DNA of 64,000 bases from UBA2779 sp965232615 (GCA_965232615.1 OZ246985.1:2170001-2234000); one strand, 5' to 3'; shown: positions 44,611-54,203, counted from the stretch's first letter. Notes: generated by a model from the letters alone, not told the origin. Numbers and translations: made by a program.

Positions 44611-45316
44611 TGTTACGGCCTTCTATCTGCTCCAGAGACTTCTTTCTTTCGGCAGCAATGGCATCATCGGTGCGATGAAGATATTTTTTCAATATCTTTA
44701 ATGCCATCTTTGGATTATTCAGATCATATTGGTAAATATCGGCCTGAAAGAGCAGTATTTCTTTCGGTACTGGATTGTATAATAAAGCAATGTTTTCAAG
44801 GATTTTGACGGCTTCTGCCGGCTTGCCCTTTTTCCAATGCAAAATAGCCCTGATAAAACCTGCCATTACTGGCTTTTCACCTAGAGCCTCTGCGCGAATA
44901 AGCCACTGTTCTGCCTGGTCCCAGTCCTTCTGCTCAATAGCATCCTGGGAGTTTTCAAGCAAATGGTCAAGAGAATACATTCGGCCATACAAAGCCTGAT
45001 CCGAACGTAAGAAACTGAAAGAGAATTCCACTGTTTCATAGCCATCAGATTTAAAAGAAACATGATATTTACCGAAAGACAACTCGGGAAATACTACCTT
45101 GCCCATAATATCCGTTTGCGCAGATATCTCTTTTGACTTCTCTGAAGTCAGAGTCACCGTTACTCCTGCAAGTGCTCTGTTCTGGCTGTTGAACACCTTA
45201 GCCATCAGAGGAGAGCTTTTGTTCTTCATCCTCTTCGACAGCATTTTGTCGGTTTGACAGCCTGGCAAGACCAGAATTGCCAACAAAAAACATATCGTTT
45301 TATTTCTGTATTTCAT
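44603..45316 (-). CDS. operon lipoprotein with carboxypeptidase-regulatory-like and TPR segments (pilotin candidate)
   Basis: 237 residues from the ATG at 45316 (MKYRNKTICF). Upstream in-frame starts would push the signal sequence inward. The lipobox is LVLPGC. A carboxypeptidase-regulatory-like beta domain follows (AGVTVTLTSEKSKEIS, then KVVFPELSFGKYHVSFKSDGYE), and the C-terminal half is TPR-like (AEQWLIRAEALGE, ILHWKKGKPAEAVKIL). It overlaps the previous gene by 17 nt and gspG by 8 nt. A TPR lipoprotein in this slot could act as the pilotin for the secretin (inference); it is not a classical GspS. Confidence 0.75.
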   Translation of the reverse strand: MKYRNKTICFLLAILVLPGCQTDKMLSKRMKNKSSPLMAKVFNSQNRALAGVTVTLTSEKSKEISAQTDIMGKVVFPELSFGKYHVSFKSDGYETVEFSFSFLRSDQALYGRMYSLDHLLENSQDAIEQKDWDQAEQWLIRAEALGEKPVMAGFIRAILHWKKGKPAEAVKILENIALLYNPVPKEILLFQADIYQYDLNNPKMALKILKKYLHRTDDAIAAERKKSLEQIEGRNSE

Positions 45317-46172
45317 GTATTGCATCATCATAGAAAATTCTGTAATGGGTCTCTTCTTCATCAACAAGCCGCCAACCCCTGTCATCAGCTATTCCCAGAG
45401 AGGAAAGGCCAGCCACTTGCCCGGTTCTCAAATTCTTAAAATAAAGCTTTTTCTCAAGCCCATCAATAGCGGCTATTCCCACAAACTGAAAAGAGGATCT
45501 ATCAACTGGCTGAATTTCTGCTTCCTGTGGCGGGTTAGTCCCATGTACCGGAATACTCGAATTACGGTTTGGCACGGACTGCGGGAATATCCCGGCAAGT
45601 TCTGTAACAGGATATTCCCTCTGCTGCGGATCATCCTGAGGCATCATCTCCTGTTCGCTTAGATGTTCGGCCAATTCCATAGGAATATTGCCTGGCGCTG
45701 TCAGGGGGGATGCCTGGAAAGAGATGCGTGCCGGAAGGGTTTGAACATCCAGCGTCAGGGAGTGAATGCGGGCACCTTCAATAGCGTCAAGGAAGCTAAG
45801 CAGCATATAAGGATAACATTCAGCATGAAATTCCATTCGGCTTGTACCCTCCTGGGTTAATTGCCGGTATCGGTTTACCGCAAAGCCATTACGCAGAAGA
45901 TCGCTCTTGATTTCTTCTCCAAAATCATATAATTCTTTTTCAGGGGGGAATGACTGATACATACGTATGACTTCCATCTTCCTCGTCTTATCGAAACCTG
46001 CTTGAACCGTGTTTAACTCCATCCGTTTCAGCAATTCCAGAGTAAGGTGTGTAGCATCAGATAATTCTTCCCTGCGCTCATTGAATAACCTGAAACTTAT
46101 CTGGAGGGTAAAAGCAAAACCCGTTATACAAAGCAAAGCCAAAAGCGGTTTTCGCTGTTTAGTCATTTCCAT
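45300..46172 (-). CDS. inner-membrane type II secretion component, GspM/GspC-like
   Basis: 290 residues: short cytoplasmic start, one membrane helix (PLLALLCITGFAFTLQI), a coiled/ferredoxin-like periplasmic region (about 40-160) as in GspM/PilO, a Pro/Gln-rich linker, and a C-terminal domain (FQFVGIAAIDGLEKKLYFKN, GWRLVDEEE) resembling the homology region of GspC/PilP. It overlaps the GspL-like gene by 10 nt. It may combine GspM and GspC roles, since no separate gspC is visible. Assignment is by layout, not by a signature motif. Confidence 0.65.
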   Translation of the reverse strand: MEMTKQRKPLLALLCITGFAFTLQISFRLFNERREELSDATHLTLELLKRMELNTVQAGFDKTRKMEVIRMYQSFPPEKELYDFGEEIKSDLLRNGFAVNRYRQLTQEGTSRMEFHAECYPYMLLSFLDAIEGARIHSLTLDVQTLPARISFQASPLTAPGNIPMELAEHLSEQEMMPQDDPQQREYPVTELAGIFPQSVPNRNSSIPVHGTNPPQEAEIQPVDRSSFQFVGIAAIDGLEKKLYFKNLRTGQVAGLSSLGIADDRGWRLVDEEETHYRIFYDDAIHEIQK

Positions 46173-47149
46173 AATCCGGATAATTTGAATATTTCTCCAT
46201 CCGCTGTGCGCTGTATCTGGTGCAGCCTGACTTGTCCAACAGGATTCAGTTCTATCATATTTTTGAGTATCTCAAGAGCATTATCGCCCTTCCCTGTTAT
46301 AGAAAACTGATTTCCCTGAATTTGAAAGTGGAGTATTTTTGCCTTATTCTTAAAGACAGGATAAAGACTTTCCAGCCAAGTGTATATATCATGGCTTCTG
46401 TGCTGATTAAGGATTTCCCATCCCTCCTCCCAGGGGAGAGAATTTTCCTTCGGCTGCGATATCAATGTTAATTCTTGTTTTTTCTGCTCTAATTGTTTCA
46501 AATGATCTGCCATCACTCTATTTCTCTGCCAGGGAAAGAGAAGTATGAATGCATACAGTATAGGTATTCCCATGAACAGCAGCCAGGATGGAGGAAAAAT
46601 TCTCTTCTCTGCAAACAGCCCGGAAAGTTTCATAGACAAATTCAGCTCATGAACTTCATACCCTTTACGAATGTACCTGCTTGTCAGTTGATCAACTGTA
46701 TCTATTTCATCGACATACAGGGCATTATCCATTTCGCCATCATTAAAAAAAAACAATCCGCTTCCTGCAGGATTTTTGAATTGATAAATAATTTTTCCTT
46801 CTCTTCGCGGCAAATCCTGTCCGGGCGAATGAATCTTGCTGAATTTCCCACAATCTTTGACAATCTTCTGTTTTAATTCTCTGGCGATTAAAAAGACCGA
46901 AGCTCCCTTCTTTCCGACCATGCTGTCCCACATTAATCCGTCAAGACTTCCCGGATAGTAAGCAGGAAGCATTTGCGGTATCAGCATGTTGCGATCCTTT
47001 TTTGTTACCGGAGGAAGAGGCATTTCGAATACTGGACATTCTTTCAATCCGACAAATACTGCATGTCTTCCCGGCTTGGGCGCTGTGGGTGTTCCCTGGC
47101 AATTATAATATATAATATCTTTACCGGAAAATTTAGTGAACAAAGTCAT
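46163..47149 (-). CDS. GspL-like inner-membrane type II secretion protein
   Basis: 328 residues. A cytoplasmic N-terminal domain of about 190 residues, one membrane helix (SWLLFMGIPILYAFILLF), a short coiled coil (LKQLEQKKQEL) and a periplasmic ferredoxin-like domain (ILHFQIQGNQFSITGKGDN). This is the GspL/PilM-N layout linking the ATPase to GspM. Overlaps gspF by 4 nt. The actin-like motifs of the cytoplasmic domain are weak, so it is called GspL-like. Confidence 0.7.
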   Translation of the reverse strand: MTLFTKFSGKDIIYYNCQGTPTAPKPGRHAVFVGLKECPVFEMPLPPVTKKDRNMLIPQMLPAYYPGSLDGLMWDSMVGKKGASVFLIARELKQKIVKDCGKFSKIHSPGQDLPRREGKIIYQFKNPAGSGLFFFNDGEMDNALYVDEIDTVDQLTSRYIRKGYEVHELNLSMKLSGLFAEKRIFPPSWLLFMGIPILYAFILLFPWQRNRVMADHLKQLEQKKQELTLISQPKENSLPWEEGWEILNQHRSHDIYTWLESLYPVFKNKAKILHFQIQGNQFSITGKGDNALEILKNMIELNPVGQVRLHQIQRTADGEIFKLSGLWK

Positions 47150-48336
47150 CCCATACCCCCGTAAAGTGTTAAGAGAGGAAGAATTATCTTCAGTATTATG
47201 ACGAGAAGCATCACACCAAGTATAAGGATCACAACTGGTTCAGCCAGCGTGAGTATGCTGTTGAGTATCTTATTCATTTCTTCCTGATAATAATTTTTAA
47301 GCTGGCTAAATACTCTGTCGATTAGTCCTATTCTTTCACCCAGGGCCGTCCATCGGCTGAATTCGGGTGGAAATGCGCTATCAGCGTTAACTAATACCGA
47401 CAGGAATTCCCCCTTGAGCAATTTTTCTTGAATGATCAATAATCTCTTCCTTAGATATCTGTTTTCCAATACCTCCGCAGCTTGAACCAAAGCTTCTTCT
47501 AATACCACACCGCATTGGGTCAGTATCGACAGGGTAAATGTTAACGAGAGCATTTCCCGAGAAAGAATGAATCTCTTCAAGATAGGAATCCTCAACTTGA
47601 AACTGTCCAATACATCGCCGCTCTCCGGGTAATGACGAGAAAGCCATCTCCACAAAATGCCTGAAAAAAGCAGCAAGACAAAGACAGAACCGAGAATCGC
47701 AATAAGCGTTATGGCCGAATGCATCGCCTGCTCTAAATTTGCTTCGGTTTCTCCTCCAGCCATGGAAACGATATTATTCATTTGCGGCAAGAAAAAAACC
47801 AGCAGAGCGAGAATACCCGCAAAAACTAAAAACAAGACCATTGAAGGATATATCAATGCCCCAATAATCCTGGAGCGCAGAACCTTTCTTTCTCTTAGCC
47901 ATTCTCCCAAAGAAAAAAGTATCTGATCCAGTTTCCCCAGTTTTTGTCCCACTCGTATCATGCCCACATATAAAGGCGGAAAAATGTCTCCCTGTGATTC
48001 AACAGCCTGGGCGAAGGAATCACCCCTTTGCAGACAATGCTCGATATGTCGTGCAAGCTGAAAAGTTTTACCTTTGGCATATAGGCCATTGGTTATATGA
48101 AATGCTTCCTTCAGGGTTAAACCCGATTGGACCATCATCGATAGGGATTGGGTTAGTTCCAACACGGCCGCTCGATAATCTCCTTTAAGAGGTCCTTCCC
48201 TTTTCTTCTCTTCCCAGGATAGAAGGAAGCTCCCCTTTCCCTTCAATCTGACCGCAACTTCTTCAATGCTGTCCCCATACTGCAGACTCCTGGTGATTTT
48301 GCCGTTGTTATCTGCTATTCTGCAGCGGAACATCAT
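47146..48336 (-). CDS. gspF: type II secretion inner-membrane platform protein GspF
   Basis: 396 residues, normal size for GspF/PilC. Two T2SSF domains, each starting with a helix of the form LTQSLSMMVQSGLTLKEAF and LTFTLSILTQCGVVLEEAL. Three membrane segments lie at about 165-195, 215-235 and 360-390 (VVILILGVMLLVIILKIILP). Starts with ATG overlapping the gspE stop by 4 nt. Confidence 0.95.
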   Translation of the reverse strand: MMFRCRIADNNGKITRSLQYGDSIEEVAVRLKGKGSFLLSWEEKKREGPLKGDYRAAVLELTQSLSMMVQSGLTLKEAFHITNGLYAKGKTFQLARHIEHCLQRGDSFAQAVESQGDIFPPLYVGMIRVGQKLGKLDQILFSLGEWLRERKVLRSRIIGALIYPSMVLFLVFAGILALLVFFLPQMNNIVSMAGGETEANLEQAMHSAITLIAILGSVFVLLLFSGILWRWLSRHYPESGDVLDSFKLRIPILKRFILSREMLSLTFTLSILTQCGVVLEEALVQAAEVLENRYLRKRLLIIQEKLLKGEFLSVLVNADSAFPPEFSRWTALGERIGLIDRVFSQLKNYYQEEMNKILNSILTLAEPVVILILGVMLLVIILKIILPLLTLYGGMG

Positions 48337-49805
48337 AAGTAAACGGCCCCCTCAACTTCCGAAAGAGTCGTCTTACCTTCCGCTGCAAGCTGCAGCCCAT
48401 TATGCAGGAGTGTTTTGAATTGACGGCGTTTCATTATTCCAGAAAGCTCCTGCATACTTACCCCTCGGCTGATATGGGTCTCCATTTCTAAATCAATGAG
48501 GAATAACTCGCTGATGACCGATCGGCCTTTGAAACCTGTCCCGCTGCATATACGGCAGCCGGCAGATTCCCAAATCAATTGCGGCTCCGGCAGATGCTGA
48601 GATTGCCAAATTGTCTTCTCAGGAGGTTCAATACTTCGGGATATTTTACAACTGTCACACAGTATGCGAATCAGACGCTGGGCCAACGCTCCTTTTAGGA
48701 CAGCGGCAAGCAAATAGGCCTCCACTTTCATATCAATTAATCTCGGAACTACAGACAAGGCATCGTTGGTATGCAGAGTGGCAAACACCAAATGTCCCGT
48801 CAAGGCCGCTCTTACAGCTAACTCGGCTGTTTCACTGTCTCTTATTTCTCCCACCATAATAATATTCGGATCTTGTCGCAGAACTCTTCTTAACAAAGAA
48901 CTGAATGTAAGTCCAATATCAGTATTCGTCTGTATTTGGTTGATTCCATCAATTTGGAACTCAATCGGATCTTCGATAGTAATTATCTTCTTTTCCCTGG
49001 AAACCAATGCGCGCAGAATGCCGTTCAGTGTCGTTGTTTTCCCGCTACCTGTAGGCCCGGTTACAAGGATAAGTCCATGAGGATGTCTGATTAAATTCCG
49101 TAATCCGGTGATGTGCTCGGAACAGAAGCCCATTTCCTCCATATCCATCACCCCCTGTCTGCGGTTTAACAGCCGCAATACAATGCTTTCACCATCACGG
49201 CTTACAGGGACAATCGATACCCTGAGATCCTCCGATTCTCCGCCTGTTTCAACGGATATGCGTCCGTCCTGCGGCAGCCGACGCTCCATGATATTGAGAT
49301 TCGCCATGATTTTAATACGCGAGGATATGCCATGAAAAAATTCACGGGGAATTGTACGAACCTGCTTCAATATACCATCCAGTCGAAATCGAACTGACAC
49401 TTCCTTAGTATAGGTTTCTATATGGATGTCTGAAGCTCCCTGCCGCAACGCATCAAGAATAATCCCGTTAACTAAATTGATGAGCGGGGCATCTCCTTCA
49501 AGTTTCTCAAGATTAAGATCATTGCTTAGCATCTGCCCGGCAGAACTTCCGCTGACAGAAAGCAGATCAGCTAAGTAAATTGACAGCTCCCGAGAGTCTA
49601 CGGATACAAAAATCAGTTCCTTATCCGGTAACAAATTCTGCATTCTAATGCGAAGAAGGGGATCGTCTTCAGCAATTCCAATGGTAAATTTATTTCCATC
49701 AGTCTTTAATACTATGACACTATTTTTCTCGACGAATCTCAAAGGGAACTGATTTTCCGCTGGAAGGGGCATCCAGTCTTTCAAACTCATGGAGTCCTCT
49801 GACAA
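48333..49805 (-). CDS. gspE: type II secretion ATPase GspE
   Basis: 490 residues. Walker A GPTGSGKTTTL near residue 250, Asp box EDPIEFQIDGINQIQ, Walker B IMVGEIRDSETAELAVRAAL, His box TGHLVFATLHTND. The C-terminal zinc-binding tetracysteine is present (CDSCK and CRICSGTG, about residues 385-420). The N-terminal region binds GspL. Start overlaps the end of gspD by 19 nt; a second ATG five codons in (MSLKDWMPLP) would also serve. Confidence 0.95.
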   Translation of the reverse strand: MSEDSMSLKDWMPLPAENQFPLRFVEKNSVIVLKTDGNKFTIGIAEDDPLLRIRMQNLLPDKELIFVSVDSRELSIYLADLLSVSGSSAGQMLSNDLNLEKLEGDAPLINLVNGIILDALRQGASDIHIETYTKEVSVRFRLDGILKQVRTIPREFFHGISSRIKIMANLNIMERRLPQDGRISVETGGESEDLRVSIVPVSRDGESIVLRLLNRRQGVMDMEEMGFCSEHITGLRNLIRHPHGLILVTGPTGSGKTTTLNGILRALVSREKKIITIEDPIEFQIDGINQIQTNTDIGLTFSSLLRRVLRQDPNIIMVGEIRDSETAELAVRAALTGHLVFATLHTNDALSVVPRLIDMKVEAYLLAAVLKGALAQRLIRILCDSCKISRSIEPPEKTIWQSQHLPEPQLIWESAGCRICSGTGFKGRSVISELFLIDLEMETHISRGVSMQELSGIMKRRQFKTLLHNGLQLAAEGKTTLSEVEGAVYL

Positions 49806-51934
49806 AAGCGATCATAAAGAGCAGTATATGGGTTCTTTGCAGTTCTTTCATCTTCCATTACATAGGGAATCAATGTAATGAGGAATTCGGTATTTTTTAG
49901 GGTTTCAACCCGTTTTTGAAATAGCAAACCCAGGAGGGGAATATCTCCCCAGCCTGGTATTTTTCTTATATCATTGACTGTATCATGCTGCTTCAAACCG
50001 CTTAACACCAGCGGCTCTCCAGACGGACTGCGCACATGGGTGTTCAGAATTTTTTCCGTCGTGGTGGGGATAGTATCGGTATCAGTCTTTGAACTGTCGG
50101 TTTCACTGGATATAGTGGTACTTATATCCATGGTAATCATATTACCCCCAGAAACCCAGCCATTGACATCGATAAGCAGACCGCTGGTGATTTCCCGAAA
50201 ACCTGTCACTTCTTTTTCACCGGTATCTGCATCTATCTGAGTAGTTGGATACCGGGAGGTATTTGTGTTCTGAAAACGAATCTGCTCACCGGAAAGCCCG
50301 TACATGGTGGTATCAGCCAATACGCGGGAACGTTTTTGAGATAGAGACATACTCAGATTAACGGCAAATTGATAGCCAAGCTGGTTGACTACGTCAAAAG
50401 ACAGCGAAACGAGACCGCTCAGAGTTCCCGAATATCCGACGCTGCCTTGTGTCCCCTCTTTTTTTACTGAAAAATCTGAATCCAGGTTCAATCCCTGACT
50501 TTCCTCTATTTGCAGCACCAAAATTTCATAACGGATTTGCGGAATAGGTTTATCAATTTCCTTCAGTTGCTCCTGAAGCAATTCCATTTCTCCTTTGCTG
50601 CCCTGGAAGAAAACAAGAGTGGGATCGCTGGACGGATGGATTTGATCCTCATTTATCGCGGGCGGAAGATTCTCTCTTAACTGGGCCCACCGTAAATGTG
50701 CCAGTCTAACCGCATAGACAGGATGAGAGGAATCCACCAGCGTAAGATAGCTCTCCAGATCTTTGTGTTTATTTTCACTCAACAGTGTTAGAAACGCCTT
50801 ATCGCCCAAAGCAACTAAGGGTATGCCTGCCATTTCTGGAGCCAGGCGCTCTTTGAATTCATTAAAAGAAATATACTGTAGGTTGTAGCGCCGATAAATC
50901 ATGTTTTCCGGTTTTTGTTCTAGCTGACGCACAAAATCTTCCAGCGGTTTAATCTCCTGCAAAGTTCCGGTAAGTATCACCGCATTACTTTTCTTATCTA
51001 TTCTCATGTTTTTAGAATAATTCAGACTGGATGGAAACAAATTGGAAAGCTGATCCACTGCCTGGTTCTCAATAGGAATTCGTATCGTCGTAAAATATTG
51101 GCGTAATATGTTTTGCCTATCCTGCTCCAGAATGTAATAAATATCCCCTGACAGATGATAAGAAGAATTTCCCTGCTCATTTAATAAATCCAATATCTCA
51201 TCAAAGCTGTAGTCACTGTGCCGGAAGTATTCAATTAGATCATTATTTTTCCCAAGAAATACAAACTCTTTCCCTCCTGTTTCCATTAGATCAATAAGTG
51301 CTTCTCTGAAATTGACACCCTGAAAATCTGCCGAATATCTCTCGCCATCTCGAATGAAATACTGCATTCCAGCACCTTGGTGCCGAGAAGAAGTAAGACT
51401 TTCTTGTTTGCGTAAATAATAATAATGGTCACCACCCTCAAGGTAGAACCGAGGATAGGGCTTAATAAGGATTTCAAGCAGGTCTTTCAATGTGCCGCCA
51501 TGGAAGTTTATGGTTATCCGTTCTTGAGGAAGAGCGTCATGCAAAATGGTGATATCAAATTCCCGTGTTAGACGGCGAATGACTAACTGCAAATCCACAT
51601 CTACTGCTTTGCACATCATCTCATCTCCATTTTGGCTGGTTAAAATTCTGCTGACCCTGTAAATGCCATTTGATACGGTATAGTAGATTCCATATTGGGG
51701 AAGAAATTGACTGAGCGCCGAATTTAAATCGGTATTGCTAAAAAAATATGTCGCATTGCCGTCAACCGTTTCATCGGCAATGATGGATTGTCCGGAAATC
51801 TCTGCAAGAACAAGCAGAATATCGGTGATAGGCTTGTCCTTGAATTGCATTTCTGTGATCTGTTGAGATGCAACTGGCACGGCCAGGAGCATCAGCAAAC
51901 TTAGCATTGAAGTCCATGTGTTACGGTAAATCAA
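49787..51934 (-). CDS. gspD: type II secretion outer-membrane secretin GspD
   Basis: 715 residues. Signal peptide (MLSLLMLLAVPVASQ), STN-type N0 domain (ITEMQFKDKPITDILLVLAE), N1-N3 ring domains, then the secretin core with the family end pattern (VLSGLKQHDTVNDIRKIPGWGDIPLLGLLF and TEFLITLIPYVM, the first spanning roughly 30 residues). Forms the multimeric outer-membrane channel. Overlaps the prepilin peptidase gene by 14 nt. Confidence 0.95.
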   Translation of the reverse strand: MIYRNTWTSMLSLLMLLAVPVASQQITEMQFKDKPITDILLVLAEISGQSIIADETVDGNATYFFSNTDLNSALSQFLPQYGIYYTVSNGIYRVSRILTSQNGDEMMCKAVDVDLQLVIRRLTREFDITILHDALPQERITINFHGGTLKDLLEILIKPYPRFYLEGGDHYYYLRKQESLTSSRHQGAGMQYFIRDGERYSADFQGVNFREALIDLMETGGKEFVFLGKNNDLIEYFRHSDYSFDEILDLLNEQGNSSYHLSGDIYYILEQDRQNILRQYFTTIRIPIENQAVDQLSNLFPSSLNYSKNMRIDKKSNAVILTGTLQEIKPLEDFVRQLEQKPENMIYRRYNLQYISFNEFKERLAPEMAGIPLVALGDKAFLTLLSENKHKDLESYLTLVDSSHPVYAVRLAHLRWAQLRENLPPAINEDQIHPSSDPTLVFFQGSKGEMELLQEQLKEIDKPIPQIRYEILVLQIEESQGLNLDSDFSVKKEGTQGSVGYSGTLSGLVSLSFDVVNQLGYQFAVNLSMSLSQKRSRVLADTTMYGLSGEQIRFQNTNTSRYPTTQIDADTGEKEVTGFREITSGLLIDVNGWVSGGNMITMDISTTISSETDSSKTDTDTIPTTTEKILNTHVRSPSGEPLVLSGLKQHDTVNDIRKIPGWGDIPLLGLLFQKRVETLKNTEFLITLIPYVMEDERTAKNPYTALYDRFCQRTP

Positions 51935-52370
51935 AACCCTTTGCCCTCATCCAGTAGGCAATACCGGCGCCTATAGTTAAGAATGGCGCGAAAGGAATCG
52001 GTTTTCCTCTGCCATTTCCTGTCTTATCCCAGCTAATCCAGAAAGCTGTACAAAGACTGATTGCCGATGCAATAAACAACGATATCAGCCAATAGTAAAT
52101 GCCAAGCACACCACTAATGGAAAGACTTAGTTTCACATCGCCCATTCCAAGCCGACCTTTCAGTATCCATGATAATACGGCCAGAAAGCCAGCGGAAAAG
52201 GAAGCGGAAAGAGCAAAACTGAGCAGGTCTTGTCCATTAAAAAAAGTTATTGCCGCTAAGACTGCACAGCCGGGAATTGTCAGCCAGTTGGGGATAGTGA
52301 AAGTCATGACATCCCAGATTGAAGCAGTAAGAAGGAGTGAAAAAAATACGATTGACAGCAATAAATCCAT
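51921..52370 (-). CDS. prepilin peptidase (A24), short form
   Basis: 149 residues, first gene of the secretion operon. It has both catalytic aspartates of the A24 family: D20 in SIWDVMTFTIPN and D78 in GMGDVKL. It has only the peptidase membrane domain and lacks the N-terminal cysteine-rich N-methyltransferase domain of PilD, as in TadV/CpaA-type enzymes. It should cleave the leaders of GspG, I, J and K. A MITE/IS30 composite ends only 23 bp upstream of its start codon, in the expected promoter position. Confidence 0.9.
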   Translation of the reverse strand: MDLLLSIVFFSLLLTASIWDVMTFTIPNWLTIPGCAVLAAITFFNGQDLLSFALSASFSAGFLAVLSWILKGRLGMGDVKLSLSISGVLGIYYWLISLFIASAISLCTAFWISWDKTGNGRGKPIPFAPFLTIGAGIAYWMRAKGFDLP

Positions 52371-52479
52371 TTCCTAAAAACACAACTCTATAGGGTACCT
52401 CTAAAAAAATAGTTTTGTAACCTTTGAATTGGGAAAAACGTCCTTTTTTCATTTTTTTCTGAAAATTTCGACCTTAGCT

Positions 52480-52858
52480 TATCCCGAAGAGGATGATGAA
52501 GGCAATTTTCCTGACCGTTATCAAAAGTAATAGATCGGCACATAGAGGGGGGCAGATCAATCAGCTTCTCAACGAGGGCTGCATTCATTTCCTTAGGAGC
52601 ACACCGAGGCAGCTTTGCCAGAAGTGTAATTCCCAGAACTCGCTCCTGAAGAACCATGAAAGCTTCTTTGCTCTGTCTGCTGACGGCTGTATCGGCCTCC
52701 CAGTGTCCTGCCTCCTGCCGAAGATCGACTTCGTCAGGACGATCTTCGATATCGGTCCGATTGGGTATTAGTGTGCGCTTGCCACGCTTTTGGTGCCGTT
52801 TTCGTCGATTTTTCCGTCCACAGATGAGATATTGTGTCAAATCCCGCCTTTTTTTCAA
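52480..52858 (-). pseudogene. IS30-family transposase fragment
   Basis: The frame from 52858 reads RTDIEDRPDEVDLRQEAGHW followed by EADT, the IS30 first catalytic Asp region, and SITFDNGQE, the second. The N-terminal helix-turn-helix part is cut at the MITE end and the sequence diverges from the family soon after DNGQE, losing the catalytic Glu. Dead fragment. Confidence 0.8.
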
Positions 52859-52906
52859 AGATATGGCAACCTCTAAAAAACCGTTTTTGGAATTTGGCGC
52901 AGTGGC

Positions 52907-53136
52907 GGTGCGTTCCTCGGAGCTTTGCTCCTGCGGTACGCACCTGATTAAATTTTTTCTTGATGCAAGGAGGCAAAAGCGGAGCTAGCTTAAGTGGTTG
53001 GCAGTGCGTTCCTCGGAGCTTTGCTCCTGCGGTACGCACCTGATTAAATTTTTTCTTGATGCAAGGCGGCATAAGCGGATCTAGCTTAAGCGGTTGGCGG
53101 TGCGTTCCTCGGAGCTTTGCTCCTGCGGTACGCACC
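52907..53136. repeat. three REP-like hairpins within MITE copy B
   Basis: Hairpins at 52907-52944, 53003-53040 and 53099-53136. Each is about 38 nt with arms of the form GGTGCGT..CC..GGAGC, loop TTT, GCTCC..GG.ACGCACC. They are separated by 58-nt stretches of MITE sequence that are themselves repeated (TTTTTTCTTGATGCAAGG...). Confidence 0.9.
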
Positions 53137-53225
53137 TGATTACGTGAGCATTTTGACACGCAGTAGCGGCAGAAAAGATCGAGTCAAGAACTAAATGGGG
53201 TTTTTAGAGGTACCCTATACATCCA

Positions 53226-54203
53226 CTACAAAAGATGCTTGATAATATCCCTTTCACTCAGCAGCTCATCTTCTGTTTTTTTTATTCGTTCATGACTGAA
53301 ATCACTGATTTCAAGTTTTTCAACAATCTTCCACTCACCTCTCTCACAGGTTACCGGGAATGAAAACACCAGTCCTTCGTCGATGCCATAGGGGTTACCG
53401 GCACTGTAAACACCCATACTGGTCCACTCTCCCCCAGTCCCCAGTATCCAGCTTCTCATGTGGTCAACTGCTGCGGAAGCGGCGGAAGCGGCAGAAGAAG
53501 CGCCACGTGCTTTGATAATGGCAGCTCCACGCTGCTGAACAGCCGGGATGAAATCTTTCATATTCCAATCATCACTTACCATGGACACAGCCGCTTTCCC
53601 ATTGATTGTCGCAAAACTGATGTCAGGATATTGAGTAGGAGAATGGTTCCCCCATACTGTCAGTTTTTTAATCTCAGTTATATGAGATTCAGTTTTATCT
53701 GCAAGCTGAGCCAGAGCACGATTGTGATCAAGGCGTGTCATACAAGTGATGTTTTCAGGTTTAAGATCCGGCGCGTTTTTCAATGTTATCAAAGCATTCG
53801 TATTGGCTGGATTGCCTACCACAAGAACTTTCACGTCAGGGTTTGCATTGCTGTTGAGAGCCTTGCCCTGAGTGGAAAAAATTGTGGCGTTTCCTTCCAG
53901 AAGATCAGCACGCTCCATCCCAGGGCCACGAGGTCTGGAACCTATGAGGATAGCATAATCGGTATCTTTGAAAACCAAATTCGCATCATCCGAAGCTGAA
54001 ATACCAGCGACAAGGGGAAATGCGCCATCCTTAAGCTCCATCACAACACCTTCGAGAGCCTTCATGGCCGGCGGGATTTCCAGTAGCTGGAGTATTATCG
54101 GCTGATCCGGCCCAAGCATATCACCACTGGCAATTCTGAAAATAATGGAATAGCTTATCTGACCTGCAGCTCCAGTAACCGCAACACGCACTGCTTCTTT
54201 CAT
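53226..54203 (-). CDS. mdh: NAD-dependent malate dehydrogenase
   Basis: 325 residues, ATG at 54203 with AGGAG upstream. Rossmann motif VAVTGAAGQISYS; GNPANTNAL; TRLDHNRAL; catalytic His in WGNHSPTQYPD; substrate arginines in SRPRGPGMERADLL. The sequence belongs to the group of Thermus and eukaryotic cytosolic-type MDH (LQLLEIPPAMKALEGVVMEL), not the LDH-like MDH group. It interconverts malate and oxaloacetate in the cytoplasm. Intact. Its downstream end is 10 bp from MITE copy B. Confidence 0.97.
   Translation of the reverse strand: MKEAVRVAVTGAAGQISYSIIFRIASGDMLGPDQPIILQLLEIPPAMKALEGVVMELKDGAFPLVAGISASDDANLVFKDTDYAILIGSRPRGPGMERADLLEGNATIFSTQGKALNSNANPDVKVLVVGNPANTNALITLKNAPDLKPENITCMTRLDHNRALAQLADKTESHITEIKKLTVWGNHSPTQYPDISFATINGKAAVSMVSDDWNMKDFIPAVQQRGAAIIKARGASSAASAASAAVDHMRSWILGTGGEWTSMGVYSAGNPYGIDEGLVFSFPVTCERGEWKIVEKLEISDFSHERIKKTEDELLSERDIIKHLL

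Larger units (their letters stand above)
52393..53215. mobile_element. composite MITE (copy B) enclosing an IS30 fragment and three hairpins
   Basis: The ends GGGTACCTCTAAAAA (52393) and TTTTTAGAGGTACCC (53215) are perfect inverted repeats. They are flanked by the 4-bp duplication TATA (52389-52392, 53216-53219). Inside, 52865-53215 is a complete-looking MITE with its own left end (GGCAACCTCTAAAAAACC) and three REP-like hairpins. 52430-52864 is mostly an IS30 fragment. The whole unit behaves as one insertion between mdh and the secretion operon. Confidence 0.85.

Noticed and set aside
52907..53136. Possible CRISPR array (regular 38-nt repeats)
   Set aside because: Spacing is regular, but the spacers are copies of the same MITE sequence and not unique, and no cas genes are present.
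52734..53159. 141-codon frame with three copies of VRTAGAKLRGTH
   Set aside because: It is translation of the REP-like hairpins and MITE backbone. No start signal and no protein-like conservation.
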